64,000 nucleotides of DNA, taken from assembly GCA_937916515.1 (NCBI GenBank), contig CALFSX010000016.1:1-64000 (forward strand), given 5' to 3'. The notes under the pieces are model-generated. The model saw only the letters and a list, made by a program, of their open reading frames with translations. It was not told the origin of the DNA and searched no databases. Origin of the DNA: an uncultured Planctomycetaceae bacterium. Its GTDB lineage: Bacteria > Planctomycetota > Planctomycetia > Planctomycetales > Planctomycetaceae. The position numbers and the translations under genes are program-made. Positions 53,503-62,005 of the stretch are shown piece by piece; the first letter of the stretch is position 1, and every line of letters begins with the position of its first letter.

Positions 53503-54759
53503 TCAGCCTGAAGCACCGATGCGCCAGACATATCGATTTGCCGGAACTGCGGAATCGCTTGTTGTCACCGCCGTTGCCGTACTGATCACGCAGGGCTGCA
53601 ACGTCACCTGTAGCTCGCCGGTACCAGCCAACGCTACGTTGACAATGCGAGCCGCAATTACGCGAGTAAGTGTTAATTCGCTGGCCGCCCCAAACCTGCT
53701 GTCTGCCTGGGCGACGACTGTCGTGCCGGAAACATCTACAGGTAACTCATACAACGGGAAAATAAAAGGCTGACCGATAACGCTGCGAAACTGAACCGCC
53801 ATGGAATCGAGATCGCTGTTTCGCAAAAAACAACTGGTAGCGGATGCCGGAAACGTCAGCAAAGATTCCGAATCTTCTTCTGAACCACTGATTCCGGAAG
53901 TCCAATCAGCTACGTTCAGATCATCCTGAAAATCCGATTGAAAATAACTTATCCACCGCCCCTTTCCGGGGCCTCCTGACTGCGAACCTTCATCAATACT
54001 GATCACAATCTCCGGAAGCCGATCGACTCCGTAGCTTACCGTGTTTTCTAAGCCTGAATATTCAAACCTGTCACCGCCAGTATTGGCTTCAATATCTGAA
54101 GACCACTGCCCAGCGATTGAGGAATTCGGCGCGTCTGGAATCGCGAGCCCCAGCATCGGAATCGGGCAGTCAGATGTTGGACGAAAACCAATCAAGCGAT
54201 TCTGAATCGATACGCGAGCCCTGGAAAACAATTTCGCTTGAGAAACCGTGGATGCCCCCGCCAATAAAAGTGTCCCTGAACGATCCGCACCAACGCCATT
54301 GGCATCCGCCACGTTCGACAGCACGACTTGAACAAAATTGGGAACCATCGAATGCTGCAGCAACATGGCTCCATCTGGCGTAGACACCAGCGTGCCAATT
54401 GCAACGCTGCGGTCATGAAAGTCTGGCAGGTTCGTTTGAGATCGATAGATGCGATGTACGGATTTGGCCGCCTGGCGAGCTCGCAAATAGCGAGCATCAA
54501 CCTCAAAGAGCTGTAAGTCCGGCTTCAAAATATCGTCGCTCAACAAAACTCGAGCCGCAGACAACGCAGCAGTTTGAGCACACCGATTGCCCTCAGCTCG
54601 CAGGCCTGCCACATAAGCAGAATTCACAGCCAACGTTACACAGGCCAGGCAGACCACCATTGCGATGACCGACCAGGCTGTCAGCACACCGTGACGCCTG
54701 CATTCAGCTTTTCGTCCCACGAAATATCGCTGGCTGGATAGTCGATTGGATCTTCGCAT
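53503..54759 (-). CDS. TadG-like pilus assembly protein
   Basis: A pseudopilin-like N-terminus carries one membrane helix (VLTAWSVIAMVVCLACVTLA, about 25-44) followed by the typical TadG/TadE continuation (NSAYVAGLRAEGNRCAQTAA, then LSAARVLLSDD). The 350-residue outer part is beta-rich, without the von Willebrand domain of many TadG proteins. It is in the Tad set between cpaB and cpaF, which supports the assignment more than sequence alone. ATG 54759 has only a weak SD. Confidence 0.75.
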   Translation of the reverse strand: MRRSNRLSSQRYFVGRKAECRRHGVLTAWSVIAMVVCLACVTLAVNSAYVAGLRAEGNRCAQTAALSAARVLLSDDILKPDLQLFEVDARYLRARQAAKSVHRIYRSQTNLPDFHDRSVAIGTLVSTPDGAMLLQHSMVPNFVQVVLSNVADANGVGADRSGTLLLAGASTVSQAKLFSRARVSIQNRLIGFRPTSDCPIPMLGLAIPDAPNSSIAGQWSSDIEANTGGDRFEYSGLENTVSYGVDRLPEIVISIDEGSQSGGPGKGRWISYFQSDFQDDLNVADWTSGISGSEEDSESLLTFPASATSCFLRNSDLDSMAVQFRSVIGQPFIFPLYELPVDVSGTTVVAQADSRFGAASELTLTRVIAARIVNVALAGTGELQVTLQPCVISTATAVTTSDSAVPANRYVWRIGASG

Positions 54760-54851
54760 AAATCTTTCGAAGCCCCTTCAGATTTCCATGGATGAATGTT
54801 TCTGCAGCAACACGGAAACGGTTCCGAAGAAATACATTCATCAGCCAACGC

Positions 54852-55865
54852 TCAATAGCTTTCGACGGGCCGCAGATTACTGTTCGCTGCCTGCTGAGCA
54901 GTCAGGGCTTCATCGCGATCTTCCGGTTTGTCGTTCGAAGTGGAAAACCAATTGCCTCCGCCAGCTCCCTGCAATGGAACTCCGCCATTTCCCAAAGCTC
55001 CGCTGGGCACAGAACTCCCTTGACGTTGCGGTGCAACTCGATTGCCATCTTTATCGTAGAACGCATCACTGCGGCCACCGTTGCGGTATTGTTCCGTTAC
55101 AAAAGGAGATTCTTCCTGCTCCTCGGCCGGTTCTTCGTATCCCAGAATTTCTCCCAGAAGGATTCTGTCGTTGCGTGAAGCGTCGACGCTGACTCCCCCA
55201 TTGCCTGGGCCTTGAGGATTGTAGGTCAGGCTGATTCGACCTTTATCCCTGGCAAGAACCATAATTTTCTGCTGATCTGGTGTAAGTTCCAAAATCGCTT
55301 CGTGGCGACTGCCAGCCGCTGAAGAATTTTTTGTCACGTCGTAAACTCGAACACCATCAAACAACTGCAGCGCCATAGCATCGCGGCGACGATTGCCAGC
55401 CTGAATGTTGTTATCAACAGTCATCATCACATCAACATAGCTGCCTTTGCGAATCAAGCCGCTCACCATGCCCGTGCTGTCGCCGACACTTACGCTGACA
55501 AGTCGATAATTCGCCGACATCTGAATGGGTGGCACTTCGTTAATCGGATAAAACATCGAAAGTCGCAAAGGAGTGGCCATTGGGATTCTTTGATTCGCAA
55601 TCCGTCCCACAATTGCACTACGCGACTTCACAACATCACGATGCTCGTTAATCGTTGACAACAGAATCGGAGCGTCCGCCAGATAGCCCGACTGGATTTC
55701 TGTTCCCGGTTCGATGTCTGATAAAGCCACCGGAATATTCTCGCGAGCGGCAACAGCGGGGCGCACAGACTCGCGAGCGAACATGCGTTTGAAGATGAAC
55801 CCAACAGCCAACGCAGCGATGATTAAAAATGCAGCGACGGCCAACATCCACGGAGTGAGCTTCAT
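54852..55865 (-). CDS. cpaB: Flp pilus assembly protein CpaB
   Basis: A periplasmic, membrane-anchored protein linking inner-membrane parts to the secretin. The 337 residues begin with a membrane helix (WMLAVAAFLIIAALAVGFIF). A SAF domain (VALSDIEPGTEIQSGYLADA, then KSRSAIVGRIANQRIPMATP) and the RcpC-type beta domain (VSVSVGDSTGMVSGLIRKGS, then YVDVMMTV) follow. The last 110 residues are a Gly/Gln/Asp-rich disordered tail. ATG 55865 follows GAGGA. Upstream on the strand is tadE, 299 bases away. Confidence 0.93.
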   Translation of the reverse strand: MKLTPWMLAVAAFLIIAALAVGFIFKRMFARESVRPAVAARENIPVALSDIEPGTEIQSGYLADAPILLSTINEHRDVVKSRSAIVGRIANQRIPMATPLRLSMFYPINEVPPIQMSANYRLVSVSVGDSTGMVSGLIRKGSYVDVMMTVDNNIQAGNRRRDAMALQLFDGVRVYDVTKNSSAAGSRHEAILELTPDQQKIMVLARDKGRISLTYNPQGPGNGGVSVDASRNDRILLGEILGYEEPAEEQEESPFVTEQYRNGGRSDAFYDKDGNRVAPQRQGSSVPSGALGNGGVPLQGAGGGNWFSTSNDKPEDRDEALTAQQAANSNLRPVESY

Positions 55866-56164
55866 GTTTCTGTTTCCTCAGTCGACAACAACTTCGGCTC
55901 CAATGGATCAGGCACCACGCCAAACCAAATTCACATATCGCAGCAAGATGCAATTCCCACCGCGATGCAACCCCGAGCGGTTTGCACGATCGAACGACAA
56001 AACCGACTCAACGCAGGTTTGCCTGTCACAACAAGCAGCAACGTTTCGGCACAAAGTGCGCGTTATCACAGTTCAACGGCAGTTTTTATTGCCGGAATAC
56101 AGTGATAATCTGGCTCCCCTTACAGTCGTTACAATCCGGCGGCAGACACCATCGACACAGTCAT

Positions 56165-56620
56165 TCAGGGCTGAACAGCAACGGTGATCGTTAAGTCATC
56201 ATGCTCTCGCACCATGGGAGCGTCCGCCACCAGAACGCGATTTCCCACGGAAAACCCGGTCACCCACAGCAAATCGGGAGAAGCATTGCGCATAGGAATA
56301 ACAAGCCGTACATTGGCAAGATCTCCCGCGCGCTGTCCACGAGTAATCTCAATCGACGCGTTTTTTGAAAGAGTTGCCCCAAGCAGCTGCGACACCTGCT
56401 GCCGAACGGCGTCATCAGATGGACGTCCCAGGCACAACTGACGTGTCGCTGCGTGGGCAACGTTGGCCATTTGATTGCGTGCGGTCACCAGCAAAGTAAG
56501 CTCAACAATTGCCCCCAGAAGCAGCAGGAAAATGGGCAAAACCAACAACAGCTCAGTGGTCAAAATCGCCCCGCGCCGTCGTCCGGACCGCGTAGTCAGC
56601 GATCTCAAATTCTGTTGCAT
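56165..56620 (-). CDS. tadE: TadE-like pseudopilin
   Basis: From ATG 56620 (151 residues) a basic N-terminus (TTRSGRRRGAILTTELLLVL) has the TadE-type membrane helix ending ELTLLVTARNQMANVAHAAT, then a small periplasmic beta domain. Residues added by the longer frame to 56770 are not family-like, and GGAG lies 10 bases before ATG 56620. Such pseudopilins are processed by the prepilin peptidase encoded next door and help pilus assembly. Confidence 0.85.
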   Translation of the reverse strand: MQQNLRSLTTRSGRRRGAILTTELLLVLPIFLLLLGAIVELTLLVTARNQMANVAHAATRQLCLGRPSDDAVRQQVSQLLGATLSKNASIEITRGQRAGDLANVRLVIPMRNASPDLLWVTGFSVGNRVLVADAPMVREHDDLTITVAVQP

Positions 56621-56733
56621 GACTTCATTCTCCACCAAAACATGCCGACGCAGAACAACCATTTGCCTGTGTCCGGCCCCGGTGATAATCGGCAGATTCT
56701 GCCACCTGCAACAGTCAAAGTTTGCTGCCGCGA

Positions 56734-57279
56734 TTACCACTGGTCTCGAAACATCACCAGAACGCTCCATGTGGCCAACGCGACCGGCAGCGCAAATGCC
56801 ATCACTCGTCGCCCGGATCGGCTTTCGGATAGCTCAGCAGCAGAAACGTTCCCTTTGGCTGGTTCGGCAGGAACATAGCTGGCCCGAGTCTTCTTCCATC
56901 CTTGCTGGTAAACACCAACAACCAGCAAGCAAAGCGTGCCGACAACCACAAGAATCAAACTCGCCAGAATCACCTTCAACGTCAGCGAACGGCCAAGCCA
57001 AACGCTAAGAGCTCCCATCAGTTTTGCATCGCCGCCGCCCGCACTGCCGATCATCCACAGTACAAAAAACAGCCCAAATCCAAACGCAAAGCCCGTCAAT
57101 CCGTCAAGTATTCCGCTCCATTGAAAAAAGACGGCCTGGTACACCCAGCCTGCAACCCACATTGTAACGGTCGTGTTGTTATAGATTTTTCGGTAGCGAA
57201 AATCGGTCCACGCAGTCACGCAGGTGTACACCAAAAGCCCGGCAAGAAACACGAGTTGTTGAGTCGAAAGATCAAACAT
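56734..57279 (-). CDS. cpaA: Prepilin peptidase, A24 family (CpaA/TadV)
   Basis: Aspartic peptidase in the inner membrane that cleaves leader peptides of pilin and pseudopilins. From ATG 57279 (181 residues): the first catalytic Asp in TAWTDFRYRKIYN, the second in SAGGGDAKLMGALSVWLG (GxGD motif), and 4-5 membrane helices. A cytoplasmic loop (SYVPAEPAKGNVSAAELSES) precedes the last helix. The longer frame to 57336 is rejected because it adds a Cys/Arg-rich segment before the first helix. First gene of the minus-strand Tad set. Confidence 0.92.
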   Translation of the reverse strand: MFDLSTQQLVFLAGLLVYTCVTAWTDFRYRKIYNNTTVTMWVAGWVYQAVFFQWSGILDGLTGFAFGFGLFFVLWMIGSAGGGDAKLMGALSVWLGRSLTLKVILASLILVVVGTLCLLVVGVYQQGWKKTRASYVPAEPAKGNVSAAELSESRSGRRVMAFALPVALATWSVLVMFRDQW

Positions 57280-57577
57280 GTTGACGTAAATTTTCGGCCT
57301 GAGGCAACGGTTAATCGTTTCGTGGAAACAACTCAACCTGGCGGGGCGTGCATTGGTTTATGCAGTGTTAGCTGTAATTCGGCAACTTCTGGACCTATTT
57401 CGCTCAAACGCCCGGCCATGACATTGCCATCTGAACGGAAGTCGAAACAATCGTTATAACCCCAACGACGGAATAGCGTTCCCAAAGACAAACGTCGAGG
57501 ACATGCGGTCTGCAGAACGCGTATGCAGATCTAAGCAGAAATTTTTTTCTTGAGCTTTATGCTGGAAGCCAACAATC

Positions 57578-58369
57578 GTGGAAACTCGACAAGACGTCGC
57601 AATATCGGACCTATTGGAAACTGCAATCAAGGCCGCTCACGCTGGAGGTGGAGTGCTACAGGACTGGATCGGCCGTTTTTCCGTGACTGAAAAACGTAGA
57701 GCAGACCTTGTTACAGAAGCCGATCACGCCTCGCAAAAACTGATTCACGAAATTGTTTCAACCAGGTTTCCAGACCACGGTTTTCTGGGTGAAGAAGGAC
57801 TTTGCGAAGTGTCAGCAACTTCAGACTACAGATGGGTGATCGACCCACTGGACGGAACGTCCAATTATGTTCACGGCTTTCCGTATTACGCCGTGTCTAT
57901 CGGCATTCAAAAGAGCAACGAACTGGTGGCTGCAATTGTGTTTGACCCCAATCGTGAGGAGACATTCTCCGCAGCCAAAGGTGTGGGTACGCTGCTGAAC
58001 GGTCGCCCGATTAAAACCAGTGGGGAAACAAGAACTTCAATGGCGATGGCCATGGCCAGCCTACCCATCGGCGCAGCTGCCACAGATCCGGCTGTCAATC
58101 GTTTTCTGAAATCGATGAGCCATCTGCAAACTGTCCAACGCAGCGGATCGGCAGCGATGAACCTGGCCTGCCTGGCTTGCGGAAGAATCGACGCCTTTTG
58201 GTCGACCAGCCTGAAGCCATGGGATATGGCCGCCGGAGTTCTGCTGGTGCAGGAAGCTGGTGGGGTTGTCACCGCAATTGATGGCAGCCCAATCGACATA
58301 ATGGTGCCAAGCCTACTGGCCGCCAGCAGCGAAAAAATCGCCACAGACCTTGTCACCATTCTGGCGTGA
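57578..58369 (+). CDS. suhB: Inositol monophosphatase family protein
   Basis: A Mg-dependent sugar or inositol phosphate phosphatase. The 263 residues carry all family metal sites: FLGEEGL (65-GEE motif), WVIDPLDGTSNYVHGFPYYA (the DPLDGT box) and WDMAAGVLLVQEAGGVVTAI (the WDxAAG box), with VTEADHASQKLI near 42. The start is GTG 57578 with GGAAG upstream. suhB is used by name analogy to bacterial inositol monophosphatases; histidinol or fructose bisphosphate use cannot be excluded. Alone on its strand; the giant protein gene follows after 164 bases. Confidence 0.9.
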   Translation: METRQDVAISDLLETAIKAAHAGGGVLQDWIGRFSVTEKRRADLVTEADHASQKLIHEIVSTRFPDHGFLGEEGLCEVSATSDYRWVIDPLDGTSNYVHGFPYYAVSIGIQKSNELVAAIVFDPNREETFSAAKGVGTLLNGRPIKTSGETRTSMAMAMASLPIGAAATDPAVNRFLKSMSHLQTVQRSGSAAMNLACLACGRIDAFWSTSLKPWDMAAGVLLVQEAGGVVTAIDGSPIDIMVPSLLAASSEKIATDLVTILA

Positions 58370-58533
58370 TAGACGAGCGATCCGGTAAATCCTTCACTTT
58401 GGGCGAATTGGGAGATAGACTACAGCTGGTTCGGAATTAACGATTCCGGTTGAATTCTGTTTATAGCCTCACGTCTTTTGAATGGTCCTGCATGTGCATC
58501 GGGTTCACTAACCCGGCGACAACAGTTCGCGGT

Positions 58534-61500
58534 ATGTTTCGGTCGGCAATTCTGCTGGTCGTCATCACTGTGTGCAGGCTCGCGCAGGCACAGGAAACTC
58601 CAGCGACAGCACCAGCGCCATCCGACCCTCTAAACTCATTAAGGCCGGGTGCGAATCTCATCTATAAAGATCCGGATTCGAACAAGATCACGCCACTGCC
58701 CGCGTTTTCAAAAGAAATGCTGGACGACGTTTTAGAACGAGTTCGATTGCAGGCCCCCATTCGGCTGTTTGACTTTATTGAACTGAAAATTTCCGGGCGC
58801 GAAGAAGTCAACGGTTTTGCGTACCTCACGGCCGAACTACAGGTGCGAGTTCATGTTGACAAAGAGCGAGTTCGCATTCCGGTCGGATTCAATGACTTCA
58901 AATTAAGTGATCGAATCGATCATGTATGCGACAACAAAGAATCGTGGGCCAGCCTCGAAACCAGCAAGCTGCCAGCAAAAAGCTGGATTTTGTTCGGCAA
59001 GGGACTTCATCGACTGACGTTCAATCTTATCGGGCAGGTTCGCACAACCACCAACGGGCAACAAAGAATTCGAATCGACACCCCTGTCGCGCCGTTAAGC
59101 AGCCTGACTTTGAAGTTTCACGAACTGATTGAGTCAGCTCAACTAACAAACGGCAATCCGGTTGATCTGCGAAAAGCAACAGACGCAGAAGTATCGGAAG
59201 TTCAAACCTGGGGATTGAGCAAACAAACAGAGCTGGTCTGGACTCCCAAACCCACCGCTGAAGCTCAGGCAATCACAGTGCGAATCAGTTCGTCAGCAAA
59301 GCTCACGCTGGACATGACAACCGACCCGGGCTCGCTTAGCGTGCGTCAACCGCTGATGATCTCCGGCGGTTCTGTTGATAGCCTGAACGTGCGTCTGCCG
59401 ACAGACTTCCCCGAAGTTTTAATCGACGGCCAGGGGTCAGAAGGAAACTCAGTTGTTCGCAGTTTTGATAAGACGGGGGAATCGCTGTGGACCGTTTTCT
59501 TTGACGACCCAATCACCGGCCCCGTCACACTAAATTACGATCTGGGACTTGGAAAAAAATCCTATCCGCAGGACATATCCGTGGCCCTGCCCGACATTGA
59601 AAACGCGACCAACGAAACAGGCGACATTGAACTGGTCGTTCCGATCGGGTTGAACGTAAAAGTTAATCAGCCTGAAGAAAAGAACACGCGTCAGATTCGA
59701 GTCGAATCATCAAAGGGTGAACGAACCACGGTTGTCGCCTATCGCCTGTTGTCTTCGGATTCGCGACTGGACCTGACTGTCAGTGAACGAGAAACCAGAT
59801 TCTTCGTCGCCCCACACATCACCTTCGAAACCGAACGAGATCAGAGTCGCCAGGGTAACAACCTGTTCTTAACAGCTCGATTCAAAGTCAATATCGTTGA
59901 CGGACTGTTGAATGAAATGGATCTGACATGGCCGGGATTCACCAGTGACGGCTGGCAGATTTTTGGCGATACGCGACTCATCACCGATTCAAAAACGATA
60001 CCAATCACGGGCTATTCACCAATTGACAGCCCGGACAAATACACCGTTGTCTTTCCCGAACGACAGTCCGGACAGTTCGAAATTGAATTGCAGGCCTTCC
60101 GAGATCTGGACTCCGTACAGGCGGCGAATGGTATTCTGTTCCTACCCGACATTATTTCTCCGGCGCCGCATACAACAACGGTGTCTTTAATCGAATCCGA
60201 CGCGGATTCTATGGTTCTGCGACGCGAAGGCGAAGAAACGACATTTCCAGCCCTGCCCTACAGTCGATGGCCCAAGGTACTGAAAGACAGCAACAAACCG
60301 CTGTCGGCATGGCTGGTCGGATCTCCTCAGGAACCAATCCAGATTCAGATTACGGCTCAAAAATCTGAAGTGCGTGTTTCCGTACTGACAGCTCTTTCTG
60401 TCGTCAACGACAGCATTGCAGTAAACCAGACAATTTCCTACGACGTAAGACACGAGGACCTTTCCGAAATTCAGTTGATACTTCCTCTGGCCACACCAAC
60501 CGTGCGGCTTAGAGAAACTCAGGAACTACTGTTCCGCACGTCAACAACTTCAGCAGGCGCTGTCTTCAGCCTGCCGGCTCCGCGTCGAGGCAAGTTTGAC
60601 ATCACCGTCGATTACTATTGGGCTCCGGAAACGACGGAACCGAATTCAGCCGGTAACTTAATCAAACTGCCCGTCGCCAGCCCGACGTTGCAGGAGAAAC
60701 AGTTCGAATCCTCAGTTGTTGCGACCAATGTTCCAGAGTCTCTTTTGCTTTCTGCATCGCAAAGCTGGCGACGCATTCATCGAGACGATTTCACAGCCGC
60801 GTGGCAGTCGGATAAACCGGCAAACACAATTCCAGTCATCCTGCGACATACGCTTAAAAACACATCTACCAAAGTACCGCAGTTTATAGTGCTGAACAGT
60901 ACTGTTGTGGGGCGAAAACTGGTCACGTCAGTCACAGGAATCTTTCCGGAAGGAACGCGAGCCGCTTTATTCACCGCCACGGCTCAAACCAAAATTCTGA
61001 ATGCCTTCGTTAACGACCGCCCCGCATTTTTCGACCGTCTTTCAGTTGATGAAAGCGACGAATCACTGTTTCAGGTTCGCCCGAAAGATGACAATCCAGA
61101 ACCGCAAGTGACTCAGATAAAGTTGGTGGTGGAACAGCCGTTCGACCAACAGCATCACCTGTTCTCAATCTGCCGCCCACAGTTGCCGGGATTCGCTGGC
61201 GCTGAGTCACGAAAATGCAATGCAATCTGGGTGCTGTCGCAAACTTCCGATCAATCAGTATTTGATCTCGGCGAAGGCATGACGCAACTGGGAGGAGGCG
61301 TCGTGGACAGAATTACTGGTGACTTCAGCAGCGTCGAATCTTCGATCAGCAGCTTGCTGTCGCCGTACGACGCAACGGTTCAGGACATTGCTACCGGTTT
61401 AGTCAGCAAAGCGACAGCTTCTTCAGAGCGTTTCGAAATCAGTGCTGGGTCCGTCTATTCAGAAGACCACAGCATTGTTGTCGTTTCGCGTCGAGTCGTA

Positions 61501-61827
61501 TTTTTGGCGTCCGCAGTCTTAAGCCTGCTGCTGTACATCACAGTGCTGAAATTCACCGCACGGCAGCTAACCGTTGCCGTTTTTGCAGCCACGCTGCTTC
61601 TGGCTGTTATCGTTTCAGTCACTCCCACAACGGTTCACCTGTTACTGGTTCAACTGATTCCGGCCAGCTGTATAGCGGCAACTGCGGCCTTCATCCGTCG
61701 CACCTATTTGAAACGCAGAACATCGTTAATCCCAAGTCCGATTGATTCTGAAGGAAGCACTGTGTTTGCCGTTGATCAACCATCTCCTGTTTCAGAAATC
61801 ACAACGCTGTCAATTTCGCAAGCTTAA
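58534..61827 (+). CDS. Giant exported beta-rich protein with C-terminal membrane helices
   Basis: From ATG 58534 (1097 residues): a signal peptide (SAILLVVITVCRLAQAQ), about 950 residues of beta-strand-rich sequence with no recognised enzyme motif, and 3 hydrophobic segments near the C-terminus (VVFLASAVLSLLLYITVLKF, VAVFAATLLLAVIVSVTP, LLLVQLIPASCIAATAAF). So the bulk is outside the cytoplasm, anchored by its end. A longer frame opens with TTG 58450 but adds non-signal residues. Tandem with another giant protein that shares short beta motifs. Function unknown. Confidence 0.8.
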   Translation: MFRSAILLVVITVCRLAQAQETPATAPAPSDPLNSLRPGANLIYKDPDSNKITPLPAFSKEMLDDVLERVRLQAPIRLFDFIELKISGREEVNGFAYLTAELQVRVHVDKERVRIPVGFNDFKLSDRIDHVCDNKESWASLETSKLPAKSWILFGKGLHRLTFNLIGQVRTTTNGQQRIRIDTPVAPLSSLTLKFHELIESAQLTNGNPVDLRKATDAEVSEVQTWGLSKQTELVWTPKPTAEAQAITVRISSSAKLTLDMTTDPGSLSVRQPLMISGGSVDSLNVRLPTDFPEVLIDGQGSEGNSVVRSFDKTGESLWTVFFDDPITGPVTLNYDLGLGKKSYPQDISVALPDIENATNETGDIELVVPIGLNVKVNQPEEKNTRQIRVESSKGERTTVVAYRLLSSDSRLDLTVSERETRFFVAPHITFETERDQSRQGNNLFLTARFKVNIVDGLLNEMDLTWPGFTSDGWQIFGDTRLITDSKTIPITGYSPIDSPDKYTVVFPERQSGQFEIELQAFRDLDSVQAANGILFLPDIISPAPHTTTVSLIESDADSMVLRREGEETTFPALPYSRWPKVLKDSNKPLSAWLVGSPQEPIQIQITAQKSEVRVSVLTALSVVNDSIAVNQTISYDVRHEDLSEIQLILPLATPTVRLRETQELLFRTSTTSAGAVFSLPAPRRGKFDITVDYYWAPETTEPNSAGNLIKLPVASPTLQEKQFESSVVATNVPESLLLSASQSWRRIHRDDFTAAWQSDKPANTIPVILRHTLKNTSTKVPQFIVLNSTVVGRKLVTSVTGIFPEGTRAALFTATAQTKILNAFVNDRPAFFDRLSVDESDESLFQVRPKDDNPEPQVTQIKLVVEQPFDQQHHLFSICRPQLPGFAGAESRKCNAIWVLSQTSDQSVFDLGEGMTQLGGGVVDRITGDFSSVESSISSLLSPYDATVQDIATGLVSKATASSERFEISAGSVYSEDHSIVVVSRRVVFLASAVLSLLLYITVLKFTARQLTVAVFAATLLLAVIVSVTPTTVHLLLVQLIPASCIAATAAFIRRTYLKRRTSLIPSPIDSEGSTVFAVDQPSPVSEITTLSISQA

Positions 61828-62005
61828 AGCAGCGTTGCTTAAAGCAAAGTCAATTGCTGCAATTGACAAGATGCCAGTTAACCATGGCTGCCACAGCAAT
61901 AAAAAATACATACACGAACGGACTTCGTTTTTCCGGAACCAGTTCTTCAAGAACAAACTGGACTCATCGCAGACCAGTCAGCACAAACCGTGGCAACATC
62001 GCTCC

